Below are positions 52,090 to 59,969 of a stretch of DNA of 64,000 nt, in pieces. The DNA lies in NCBI RefSeq assembly GCF_009729415.1, contig NZ_MPKW01000020.1:152147-216146 (forward strand), written 5' to 3'. Made by a program: the position numbers and the translations under genes. The notes beneath the pieces were generated by a model, which saw only the letters and a list, made by a program, of their open reading frames with translations, had not been told where the DNA came from and ran no database searches. Position 1 is the first letter of the stretch. Every line of letters begins with the position of its first letter. The DNA is from Mycolicibacterium sp. CBMA 234. Its GTDB lineage: Bacteria; Actinomycetota; Actinomycetes; Mycobacteriales; Mycobacteriaceae.

Positions 52090-53022
52090 ATGACGTTGAT
52101 GGGTGGCAACGAAGTGGCCCAGCCGGCATCGGATCTGGATCCCGACGCGGTGTGGAAACGCACCGACTGGCGGCAGGTGGCTAGAGCCGTCACGGTGAAT
52201 GGTCGCAGCGTCAATTTTGTCGAAATGGGTTGCGGTCCAGCGGTTGTCCTCATCCATGGCCAAGGTGGTTGCTGGCAGTGGTGGCTGCGCAGCATCCCGT
52301 CGTTGGCGCACCATGCCCGAGTGATTGCGATAGACCTGGCTGGATACGGCAAGTCGGAACCGGTGCGAGGCAGCGATGCCATCGACGGCCAGATTGCCAC
52401 GGTCGTCGGGGTGCTCAATCATCTGAACATCTCCAGTGCAGTCGTCGTGGGGCATTCGATGGGTGGTGTGGTGGCCTTAGCCATGGCGCACCAGGTCCCG
52501 GAACGGGTGCGGGCGCTCGTCGTTGTGGATTCGGGGACCACGGCGATGGGCACTGGCCACCTACTGCTGATTTCGACGGCATTTCGCGTGTTCAACAGTG
52601 TTTTCACGCCGCGAACTGGGCTGCCGGTGTTCGTGGCGCGACGTCCTTGGCTGAGGTCGATGCTGTTTGCGGTCAGCATGGAGCACCCAGCCGCGTTGTC
52701 CACTGCGTTGGCCCGCCAGCTCCTACCCAAGATGGCGGCTCCCGGGTTCATGACAACGATGAAGGTGGTCACGGACTATCTGCGCACCGCGGGCCCGCCC
52801 CGTATTGAGTGTCCGACGTTGGTGATCTGGGGTTCCAACGACCGGATTCTGCCGCTGAGCATGGGGCGTGACCTCGCGGCCCAAATCAGTGGTGCTGAAC
52901 TCGTGGTCTTCGAGGGAGTCGGGCACAGTCCGATGCTCGAAGTGCCGGAGCAGTTCAATGACGCGATTGAACGCTTCCTGGATGAATTGGACGGCGGCGA
53001 CGCGCGGCGAACCGCTGAGTGA
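52090..53022 (+). CDS. Alpha/beta-hydrolase (copy 3 of 3)
   Basis: The protein has 310 residues; ATG 52090 follows GAGGGG closely. It has VVLIHGQGGCWQWWLRS, IDLAGYGKSEP, GHSMGGVVAL (nucleophile), WGSNDRILPL (acid) and GVGHSPMLE (His). It is clearly a paralogue of 46595-47566. It is divergent from the MaoC/ABM-like pair and upstream of mceG. It may hydrolyse an ester or a ring-cleavage product. Confidence 0.9.
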   Translation: MTLMGGNEVAQPASDLDPDAVWKRTDWRQVARAVTVNGRSVNFVEMGCGPAVVLIHGQGGCWQWWLRSIPSLAHHARVIAIDLAGYGKSEPVRGSDAIDGQIATVVGVLNHLNISSAVVVGHSMGGVVALAMAHQVPERVRALVVVDSGTTAMGTGHLLLISTAFRVFNSVFTPRTGLPVFVARRPWLRSMLFAVSMEHPAALSTALARQLLPKMAAPGFMTTMKVVTDYLRTAGPPRIECPTLVIWGSNDRILPLSMGRDLAAQISGAELVVFEGVGHSPMLEVPEQFNDAIERFLDELDGGDARRTAE

Positions 53023-53060
53023 CGCCGCGAGCGCAGGGCCGCCCTTTACCACGGCCCTTT

Positions 53061-53070
53061 TATGAGACAT
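53061..53070 (+). promoter_or_regulatory. TGAGACAT element upstream of mceG
   Basis: TATGAGACAT starts 39 bp before the mceG ATG and matches the element before the mce operon (TTTTGAGACAT at 23502). Shared control of importer and ATPase would make sense. Confidence 0.45.
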
Positions 53071-53099
53071 ACTGAATCAATACTCTGAAGGGAACTCAT

Positions 53100-54089
53100 A
53101 TGGGCGTCCAGATTGATGTGACGGGGCTGACTAAGTCCTTTGGTTCGTCGAAGATCTGGGAAGACGTCACTTTGACCATCCCCGCCGGCGAGGTCAGCGT
53201 CATGCTGGGTCCGTCCGGTACCGGCAAGTCGGTGTTCCTGAAGTCCCTGATCGGCCTGCTGCGCCCCGAGCGCGGTTCGATCGTGATCGATGGCACGGAT
53301 ATTTTGCAGTGTTCGGCCAAGGAGTTGTACGAGATCCGGACGTTGTTCGGTGTGCTGTTCCAGGATGGTGCGCTGTTCGGGTCGATGAACATCTATGACA
53401 ACACGGCGTTTCCGTTGCGGGAGCACACCAAGAAGTCCGAGTCCGAGATCCGCAAGATCGTCATGGAGAAGCTGGACGTTGTTGGTATGCCCAATGACGG
53501 TCACAAGTTTCCCGGCGAAATCTCCGGTGGTATGCGCAAGCGCGCGGGCCTGGCTCGGGCGTTGGTGCTGGATCCGAAGATCATCCTGGTCGACGAGCCG
53601 GACTCGGGTCTGGATCCTGTTCGTACGGCATATCTTTCGCAGCTGTTGATCGACATCAATGCCCAGATCGACGCGACCATCTTGATCGTGACCCACAACA
53701 TCAATGTGGTGCGTACGGTGCCGGACAACATCGGGATGTTGTACCGCAAGCAGTTGGTGATGTTCGGTCCGCGTGAGGTGCTGTTGACCAGTGAGGAGCC
53801 GGCGGTCAAGCAGTTCCTCAATGGCCGTCGTATCGGTCCGATCGGTATGTCGGAGGAGAAGGACGCCGCCACCGCAGCCGCCGAGCAGGCCGCGATCGAC
53901 GCGGGTCACTCCGATGGTGGTGTGGATGAGATCGAGGGTGTGCCGCCGCAGATCGTGGTGACTCCGGGTATGCCGGTTCGTCAGGGTGTCGCTCGGCGCC
54001 AGGCTCGGGTGCGCTCGATCCTGCACACGCTGCCGCCGGCCGCGCAGGCCGCCATCCTTGAGGACCTCAACAGCAACCCGGCCGCTTGA
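53100..54089 (+). CDS. mceG: Mce-associated ABC transporter ATPase (MceG/Mkl-like)
   Basis: The protein has 329 residues. It has Walker A GPSGTGKS, Q-loop LFGVLFQDGALFGSM, signature ISGGMRKRAGLARAL, Walker B IILVDEPDSGLD and THNIN. The C-terminal extension (NGRRIGPIGMSEEKD, EIEGVPPQIVVTPGMP, LPPAAQAAILEDL) is that of MceG/Mkl (Rv0655), which powers all Mce systems in M. tuberculosis from a site away from the mce operons. Here a copy lies inside a catabolic region with its own mce operon. It is followed by a TetR-like gene. Confidence 0.95.
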   Translation: MGVQIDVTGLTKSFGSSKIWEDVTLTIPAGEVSVMLGPSGTGKSVFLKSLIGLLRPERGSIVIDGTDILQCSAKELYEIRTLFGVLFQDGALFGSMNIYDNTAFPLREHTKKSESEIRKIVMEKLDVVGMPNDGHKFPGEISGGMRKRAGLARALVLDPKIILVDEPDSGLDPVRTAYLSQLLIDINAQIDATILIVTHNINVVRTVPDNIGMLYRKQLVMFGPREVLLTSEEPAVKQFLNGRRIGPIGMSEEKDAATAAAEQAAIDAGHSDGGVDEIEGVPPQIVVTPGMPVRQGVARRQARVRSILHTLPPAAQAAILEDLNSNPAA

Positions 54090-54147
54090 GACGAAATCGA
54101 CTCAGGTACAGCATGAATCGTGATCGAGCCACCACGGCGGCAGTGCT

Positions 54148-54843
54148 GTGACCACGATGCGACCGGCCGCGGCGCCCCTGAATTTCGAAGCCGAGTTCGA
54201 CCGGGTGGTCGGCGCGTTCCTGCCCAATCGGGCGCACGCGAGCCACCACGAGCGCATGGGCGATCGTGAGAAGTCGGGCGTGGAGGCTATCTATCGTCGT
54301 GCGCTCGAGATTATCGATGCGGATGGAGTGTCGGCGCTGACATTCCGGAAGCTGGCTGACGACCTGAAAATGTCGACACGGACCATCCGCAAGCGTGTCG
54401 GCCACCGTGACGGTCTGATTCGGGCTGCCATCGAGCAATTCGCCAGCGCTCTCACGGTCGAGGTGAGCCTGACTGGGCCGTGGGAGCGCGCTGTTCAGCG
54501 TTGGTGCAGTGACCTGTACGAGCAATTGATGGCCCGGCCGCGGATCACCGAATTGCTGCTCGATGCTGATGGTCAGCTGATCGACCAGCAGATCCGCACG
54601 ATCGCCGAATACGCGGTGCACGAGGATATCCCGTTTGACGTCGCGTACCAATGCTGCGGGTCGCTGGCCAGGATGACGATCAATGACGCGGTTGCGCGCT
54701 CGCGCGGCGCGGTAAGAGACAGGGAACCGTCAGCTCGCTCCGAGGCGGTGGGACCACATTTCGACACTGTCCGTTGGGTCGTCGCCGGCGTCCGTGCTGA
54801 ATTGGCGGTCGGGAGCCCAGACGGCAAGACGTGGGAAGCGTGA
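54148..54843 (+). CDS. TetR-like regulator with N-terminal extension
   Basis: The protein has 231 residues from GTG 54148; ATG 54157 is an alternative. The HTH lies unusually far in, at about residues 45-90 (ALEIIDADGVSALTFRKLAD, then DLKMSTRTIRKRVGHRDGLI), after about 40 residues that include an FDRVVGAFLPNRAHASHHER segment. It is 58 bp downstream of mceG and probably co-transcribed. A C-terminal TetR effector domain follows. Confidence 0.8.
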   Translation: MTTMRPAAAPLNFEAEFDRVVGAFLPNRAHASHHERMGDREKSGVEAIYRRALEIIDADGVSALTFRKLADDLKMSTRTIRKRVGHRDGLIRAAIEQFASALTVEVSLTGPWERAVQRWCSDLYEQLMARPRITELLLDADGQLIDQQIRTIAEYAVHEDIPFDVAYQCCGSLARMTINDAVARSRGAVRDREPSARSEAVGPHFDTVRWVVAGVRAELAVGSPDGKTWEA

Positions 54844-54859
54844 TAAAGGGAGGGAACTG

Positions 54860-55078
54860 TTGGGCCACAACGTGAAAAGGCTGCGAGTCTGTTACCCGGA
54901 GCCTGATGCTGGCGAGGGACTCGCCGAGGCCGTCGAAACATGCACGGAGATCATAGGTTCGGCGATCTCCGATCGTATTCGGCAACTTGGTGGCACTCAG
55001 CGTGACGTCGACGGGCTCGCGCAGTCTGCGGCATTCGCGGTGTTGTCGTGGTCGGCGGGGCGTGCGCTCGGCGGCTAG
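54860..55078 (+). CDS. Possible small protein, unknown
   Basis: A 72-codon frame starts at TTG 54860 after GGAGGGAAC, or at GTG 54872. The peptide has RLRVCYPEPDAGEGLAEA and a helical middle (CTEIIGSAISDRIRQLGG). No family is recognised. It follows the TetR-like gene by 16 nt and ends 7 bp before a convergent P450 gene. Coding status is uncertain. Confidence 0.4.
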   Translation: MGHNVKRLRVCYPEPDAGEGLAEAVETCTEIIGSAISDRIRQLGGTQRDVDGLAQSAAFAVLSWSAGRALGG

Positions 55079-55085
55079 GTCACGG

Positions 55086-56273
55086 TCATACAAGGTCGGA
55101 GTGCCGGGCTGGACTGATATTCAATTCGAGCGCCGTGAAAGTCATTGTGGCGCTCGGCCACAGAACTTCAGGCGGGGTGGCGAGAGAGAACTCAGGCACT
55201 CGTCTCAGCCACTCCTGAATCACCACTCGCAGTTCCAAGCGGGCCAGGTGGGAGCCCAGACACCGGTGCGGCCCTCGTCCGAAGGCGAAGTGGTTGTTCC
55301 GCTGGTCGCCAACAGAATTCGGCGATTCGAAGCGACGTGGGTCGCGATTGGCCGCGCCCATCATCAACCAGCACGCCGAGCCGGCGGGGATGCTGACACC
55401 GTCGACCTCGATATCCGTGGTCGTCCGGCGCGGTACAGACGGCACCGGGCATTCGACCCGCAGGATCTCCTCGAGGAACACCGCCGCTGCGGCATCGTCG
55501 GTGCGCACCGAATGTCTCAGTACGGCGTCCTGCGCGAGCGCGTGCAGCGCGAAACCCAGAGCGGCGGTGACGGTGTCGAGACCGGCCAGGATGAAGATGA
55601 AGCAGAGTCCGAGGATTTCCGCGTCGGTCATGCCGTCGTGGTCACGGTCGGCGAGCAATTGACTGAGCAGATCAGTCGCATTCGCCTCTCTTGGTTTGGC
55701 GATGTGGTCGGTCAGGTAGCCGAGCAGCTCTGTTGCGGTCTGGACCACATCGGGACTGGGCTCTGTCGCTTGCACATCGGCAAGTTTGACAATGGCGTTC
55801 TTCCATTCGATCAGTCGATCGCGGTCTGCCAACGGCAGACCGAACAGCGTGAGGAACACCTGCGACGGAAATGGCACGGTCAATGAACTGACGGCATCGC
55901 AGGTGGGGCCCTTCGTCAAGATCCCATCGATGAGTTCGTTGACCTGTGTGCGTAGCTCCGTCTCGTGCGCCGCCACACTGCGCGGGCTGAAGAATTTATC
56001 GAGCATGTGTCGGAACCGGGTGTGCTCAGGCGGATCGATGGCAATCGGCACGAGGGGGAACGGGCTTGCGAGGAGGCCGAACGCGTCTGATGAGGAGAAC
56101 ACCGCGGGATTCTTGGCCGCAGACTCGACAGCATCCGCCCCGATCAGGAAATACGTGCCCGACTCGGATACCGCCACATCGCCGACCTGCTGAACCTCCA
56201 GCCATGCTGAGGTGCGGTCTCCGTTGAACGGCAACTGCTCGAGTCGGGGGAGTGCGGGGCAGATGTGAGTCAT
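55086..56273 (-). CDS. Cytochrome P450
   Basis: The protein has 395 residues. It has a normal helix I FILAGLDTVTAA, EEILRVE, and heme loop FGRGPHRCLGSH with Cys338. It is shorter at the N-terminus than the other P450 here, and the two are not close. GAGGAG precedes the ATG. No ferredoxin gene is adjacent. It is divergent from the TetR gene 56365 across an inverted repeat and probably controlled by it. Confidence 0.94.
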   Translation of the reverse strand: MTHICPALPRLEQLPFNGDRTSAWLEVQQVGDVAVSESGTYFLIGADAVESAAKNPAVFSSSDAFGLLASPFPLVPIAIDPPEHTRFRHMLDKFFSPRSVAAHETELRTQVNELIDGILTKGPTCDAVSSLTVPFPSQVFLTLFGLPLADRDRLIEWKNAIVKLADVQATEPSPDVVQTATELLGYLTDHIAKPREANATDLLSQLLADRDHDGMTDAEILGLCFIFILAGLDTVTAALGFALHALAQDAVLRHSVRTDDAAAAVFLEEILRVECPVPSVPRRTTTDIEVDGVSIPAGSACWLMMGAANRDPRRFESPNSVGDQRNNHFAFGRGPHRCLGSHLARLELRVVIQEWLRRVPEFSLATPPEVLWPSATMTFTALELNISPARHSDLV

Positions 56274-56301
56274 GTGGCGGGCTCCTCGTCGGGAACCTCA
56301 G

Positions 56302-56333
56302 TATGCGACAGCGTCAATTAATAGTCTCGCATA
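56302..56333. promoter_or_regulatory. Inverted repeat between P450 and TetR genes
   Basis: TATGCGA (56302-56308) and TCGCATA (56327-56333) are perfect inverted arms separated by 18 bp of AT-rich DNA; the second arm is followed by a CGCA-TAT-TGCG palindrome. The gap is 91 bp between divergent starts. Likely operator region of TetR 56365. Confidence 0.6.
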
Positions 56334-56364
56334 TTGCGATTATTTGTCGATTAGTATCAGCGCC

Positions 56365-57090
56365 GTGGAATCCGCGCCGACAGTTCGGGACCGGCTCATC
56401 AGTGCTGCCGACGCTGCGCTGCGGAAAAACGGAGTGGACTCGATGACCGTGGAAGCCGTCGCGCAGACCGCGGGCATCTCGCGTGCCACGGCATTCCGTC
56501 AGCTCGGAAAGCGCGAAGACATGATCGTGGCGGTAGGGGTGCAGCGGGCCGCGGACTACGCTCGTCGATGCGCGGTCGAAATGGCCGGCGCGGCCACTGC
56601 ATCTGAAAAGCTGCACGTGGCATTTCAGTTTCTGGTGCGCGAACTCCCGGAGGACCCCGTCATGCGCGCCGTGGTCACGGTGCGCACCGCCGCGGACCTG
56701 ACCATCGACGTTCACGATCTCCTGGCCGAAACATTTGGCCCAGTCGTCGACACCGGCCGGGTGAGCGGGGAAATCCGGGCCGACGTACCCGCCGAACAAG
56801 TGATCCTGTGGATCGTCGAGCAACTGTATCTGGCAATCCAGCAACCTGACCGCGACCCAGTCGCGGTGCGAGACCGATTGCGGCTCTTCGTGTTTCCTGC
56901 GTTGGCCCCGACTGCCGTAGCCAGTGCGTCATCGGCATCGGTGCGGGCGCACGTCGATGGCCTCGCGGCAGCTCTGCAAGACGCAGAGCGGGCGGTGTCG
57001 GCGCTGCGCGAAGAACTCGCGGACGAAATATCGGCTAACGCTCGGACGGGCCCAGCTGAGAGAGAAAGCCCGCCAGCACGAATCGGGTGA
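56365..57090 (+). CDS. TetR/AcrR family transcriptional regulator
   Basis: The protein has 241 residues from GTG 56365. The HTH is AADAALRKNGVDSMTVEAV followed by AQTAGISRATAFRQLGKRED (about residues 14-50). The C-terminal part ends with a polar helix (ALQDAERAVSALREELADE). Its last 56 bp overlap the end of the convergent TetR gene 57035-57652, a rare arrangement. It most likely controls the divergent P450. Confidence 0.9.
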   Translation: MESAPTVRDRLISAADAALRKNGVDSMTVEAVAQTAGISRATAFRQLGKREDMIVAVGVQRAADYARRCAVEMAGAATASEKLHVAFQFLVRELPEDPVMRAVVTVRTAADLTIDVHDLLAETFGPVVDTGRVSGEIRADVPAEQVILWIVEQLYLAIQQPDRDPVAVRDRLRLFVFPALAPTAVASASSASVRAHVDGLAAALQDAERAVSALREELADEISANARTGPAERESPPARIG

Positions 57091-57652
57091 CGGCATCGGT
57101 GAGCCGGTCGGGGTCGCGGTTGGCGGTACCGGTGGCGAAAAGGACGTCGGTGAAGAACACCACCGACAGGATGAGCCCCATGGAGAGCGCGACAGCCATC
57201 TCGGCATCGTCGCCTTCGGTGTCTGTCAAGGCGGAAGCGAGCCGGCGTACCGCTTGGCCGTGATTGCCGTCGGTGGCGATCTCCGGTGGGCCGTGCCGTC
57301 CGGCGAGCGCCCAGGCCAGAATCAAGCCTTGGTACTCACGGACGAAATCGAGCAACTCGACGACGAACGCCCGGACCTTTTCCTCTGTTGTAGGAGTCGT
57401 CTGTTTGTTGTCCCAGTCCGCCAGGAACCGGTCGATGAACACGCGACCGGGGCTGATGATGGACTCTTCGAAAAGTCCGGTCTTGGAACCGAAATAGCGG
57501 TAGACGAGCGTCTCGGATACGTCAGAGCGGGCGGCAACCTCGGCAAGGCTGGCGTCGTGGTAACCGCGCTCGGTGAAGACCGCCCGGGCATGCTCGAGGA
57601 TCGCCGGGCGGGCCTCACCCCGGCGGTAAGGGCTACGTCGAATCGATGCCAC
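57035..57652 (-). CDS. TetR/AcrR family transcriptional regulator
   Basis: The protein has 205 residues from GTG 57652. The HTH is HARAVFTERGYHDASLAEV followed by AARSDVSETLVYRYFGSKTG (about residues 20-60). It begins 2 nt after the stop of the APH-like kinase gene and is co-transcribed with it. The 3' end overlaps the convergent TetR gene by 56 bp, so their transcripts are partly complementary. Confidence 0.92.
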   Translation of the reverse strand: MASIRRSPYRRGEARPAILEHARAVFTERGYHDASLAEVAARSDVSETLVYRYFGSKTGLFEESIISPGRVFIDRFLADWDNKQTTPTTEEKVRAFVVELLDFVREYQGLILAWALAGRHGPPEIATDGNHGQAVRRLASALTDTEGDDAEMAVALSMGLILSVVFFTDVLFATGTANRDPDRLTDAVTRFVLAGFLSQLGPSER

Positions 57653-57654
57653 CG

Positions 57655-58824
57655 TTAAATACCCAGTACGGCAAAAGAATCGAGGTCAACGATGGCGGTC
57701 GACAATCGGTGCAGGATCGACAGACACACAGCTTCGGGCTGCATCTTGGGCTGATACCACGCGCGCCCGATCGTCATGGCCCACGCCGAGTACGGGTAGA
57801 ACATGGACCGACGGTAGGAATCCCACGCGTCATCGAAGTTTGGCGCGTCCCCTCCGGCATCGCTCAGCCGCTGCAAATAGTGTTCCAGCAGTTCACGTTC
57901 CCAAGCCCGGCGGTCATCGGGGTCGCATGCCGAACCCAGGAAGTACGCGACGTCGTAGGCCCAGTTGCCGCGTTCGATGACTTGCCAATCGGTCCAACCC
58001 ATTCGGCCGTCGCCGGTCACGTACGTCTGACCGACGTGGCTGTCGCCGTGGAGCAATGTAGGCGTCTGCTCGGTCAGCAGCTGCAGCGAGGCCCGCGTGC
58101 CCTCCCACAGCCGATCGGCCTCGGGGTGAAGTACGTCGGGTATCACGCGCCGGGCACGCGTCAGGCCGACCTTGCACCGGCCCTCCATGTCGATGAAATC
58201 GGCCACGTTGTTGTAATGGTCGATCGGCGTCTTAAGTTTGTTCAATGCTGGTGAGTTCCACCAAGTGCCGTGCATGGCAGCAAGATTCGAGAGCGCATCA
58301 CGCACGTGCTCGTGGGTGAGGCGTTCGGTCGCGTCGACGAACTTGGCGCCACGCGTGGCCGCGATGTCCTCCATAAGGATCATCGAACGCCACGAGGCGT
58401 CATCCACGCCACCCCAGTACCCGACCGCGGCCTCCATGTCGATCTTGGGCCGGTAGTCGAGGTAGAAGTACGTCTCCCCGTGTACGCAATCGACGGCGCC
58501 GAGCAGTAGTCGCTGACTGAAATCCTTGGTGCTCTTGGTGAACAACTGAGTTGGCAGGCAGGCGGCCTGCCCGGCGGCGTTGTACGTGACACGCAGCGCG
58601 GCCCGCGCGGAGGTGCCGCTGGAGCCGCCCGGACTGTGCCAGGACACGACCTGCGCGCCGGGTACTTCGGCACATAACACCGCGGTGAGCCACTCGGTAG
58701 TCAAAGACACGCCATCGCTCGGTACGTCGGCGACGGTGCGCGGCTCCGTGGGCCGGAGCTTCTCGGTGGCCATGTGAGCCCCGACGGCTGCCGCCCGGCT
58801 GGCCAGCCAAACTTTCTTGTTCAT
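57655..58824 (-). CDS. Aminoglycoside-phosphotransferase-like kinase
   Basis: The protein has 389 residues. The APH-fold signature HGDSHVGQ (His259, catalytic Asp261) and the metal-binding TDWQVIERGNWAYDVAYFLG are present; the ATP lysine region is FTKSTKDFSQR. Related bacterial proteins of this length (ecdysteroid-kinase-like) occur in steroid/lipid degradation clusters as well as resistance. It is followed by a TetR gene. Substrate unknown; not a typical drug-resistance APH by length. Confidence 0.85.
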   Translation of the reverse strand: MNKKVWLASRAAAVGAHMATEKLRPTEPRTVADVPSDGVSLTTEWLTAVLCAEVPGAQVVSWHSPGGSSGTSARAALRVTYNAAGQAACLPTQLFTKSTKDFSQRLLLGAVDCVHGETYFYLDYRPKIDMEAAVGYWGGVDDASWRSMILMEDIAATRGAKFVDATERLTHEHVRDALSNLAAMHGTWWNSPALNKLKTPIDHYNNVADFIDMEGRCKVGLTRARRVIPDVLHPEADRLWEGTRASLQLLTEQTPTLLHGDSHVGQTYVTGDGRMGWTDWQVIERGNWAYDVAYFLGSACDPDDRRAWERELLEHYLQRLSDAGGDAPNFDDAWDSYRRSMFYPYSAWAMTIGRAWYQPKMQPEAVCLSILHRLSTAIVDLDSFAVLGI

Positions 58825-58908
58825 GAAGTTAGTTTAGGCACACTCAACTATCTTTGTGAAGTAGTCAATCTCAAAAATAAATTGACGGGTAGGAGCAAGT
58901 GGCGCGGC

Positions 58909-59013
58909 TCAGTTCGCCGCGCCGGCGGCGATCGCGCCCAGGCCCGCAGCGGCTCCGGCGGTGATCATCCCTACGACGGTCGCTGTCCGGGGTAGGGCGC
59001 CACGTCGGGTCAA
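58909..59013 (-). CDS. Possible 34-residue hydrophobic peptide
   Basis: A TTG start overlaps the stop of the gene at 59010 (TTGA), giving 34 residues with one hydrophobic Gly/Ala stretch (TAGAAAGLGAIAAGAAN). It may be a small membrane peptide coupled to the lipocalin-like gene. An internal ATG at 58968 gives only 19 residues. No homology recognised; coding status doubtful. Confidence 0.3.
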   Translation of the reverse strand: MTRRGALPRTATVVGMITAGAAAGLGAIAAGAAN

Positions 59014-59936
59014 TGGATGAATCGAATCTGGCCGTATTCCACCAGTCCGTAACCGATTTCACCGTGTTCATCGGTCCAGTCGGTGATCTGGTCGAACGCG
59101 CTGAATGCAGGGCCTTCGCGCTCGGGTAGACCGATGGGGCACCAGCCGCCCCAGATCTGTTCGCCGCGTTTGAGCGTGAGTGAGCTGCCGTCGGTGAGGT
59201 CGACGACGACGCTCTGATTGAAGCCGGCACGGTTCTTGATGAGGTGCACATCGGAGACATAGGTCATGCTGCCGTCTCGGACCAGACCGCCACCGGTGAT
59301 CTGCGACCCGTCCGGATGCAGCTGCTTGATGAAGCCGACGGCATAATCCTCGAATGCCGCCCACAGGAAGAAGTATTCGGTGAACTGAAGCGAGTCGTCG
59401 CGGAAACCCCAAGTGCGCGTCCGGAATCCGACAGCGTCGATGTCGTAGTCGACGCCGTCGAGAGTCAACGTGCCGGTGAGTCGGAGACCGTGCTCGAAGT
59501 GTTGCAGCGGCTGGTTCTCGCCGAGCGGCGGCAGCGTCCCACTGGGGCCGAAGTCGATGATCTCGAACGCGGGTGTCATGGTCAGGGTGCCGGTGAGTCG
59601 CTCGTGGTGATACTCGACGTGACCCTTGAGATCGAAGTCCGCCGAGTCGCTCGAGAACTGCAGTGCCTCGGCAGGCAGCGGCTCGATGAAATCGATGGTG
59701 CTGCCGCGCAACGAGATGTTGGCCTGCACCTTGGTCGTTTCGTGGTTCGGTGACGAGTTCCAGTGCAGGAAGCCGTACGCCTCGTTCTGGGTGTCCCAGA
59801 ACGCGACGTAGATGTGGTCCTTCCACGGAGGGGTGCCTGCGTCGATTTCGACGCGTGCCGGATGACTCATCGCGCCCCAGGCGGGGTCGCGCTGGTACTC
59901 CTCAAGCTGGACAGCGGTGGCTTCGGTCGTGGTCAT
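59010..59936 (-). CDS. Lipocalin-like protein (CrtC/AttH-type, DUF7064-like)
   Basis: The protein has 308 residues, no signal peptide, and is beta-rich throughout (KVQANISLRGSTIDFIEP, GHVEYHHERLTGTLTMTP, LRLTGTLTLDGVDYDIDAVG, RTRTWGFRDDSLQFTEYFFL). The pattern of two barrel halves with a conserved RTWGFRD motif resembles the hydroxyneurosporene synthase (CrtC)/AttH group of tandem lipocalins. GAGGAA precedes the ATG. It lies 33 bp downstream of the PEP-synthase-like gene and is in its operon. Confidence 0.65.
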   Translation of the reverse strand: MTTTEATAVQLEEYQRDPAWGAMSHPARVEIDAGTPPWKDHIYVAFWDTQNEAYGFLHWNSSPNHETTKVQANISLRGSTIDFIEPLPAEALQFSSDSADFDLKGHVEYHHERLTGTLTMTPAFEIIDFGPSGTLPPLGENQPLQHFEHGLRLTGTLTLDGVDYDIDAVGFRTRTWGFRDDSLQFTEYFFLWAAFEDYAVGFIKQLHPDGSQITGGGLVRDGSMTYVSDVHLIKNRAGFNQSVVVDLTDGSSLTLKRGEQIWGGWCPIGLPEREGPAFSAFDQITDWTDEHGEIGYGLVEYGQIRFIH

Positions 59937-59969
59937 GCGTTCCTCAATTCAGGTCGACTGGGTTGGTTG

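Noticed and set aside
53046..54026. 326-codon open frame antisense to mceG
   Set aside because: It is a shadow of the mceG codon pattern in high-GC DNA, with His/Arg/Leu/Thr-biased composition and no ribosome site; mceG itself is unmistakable.
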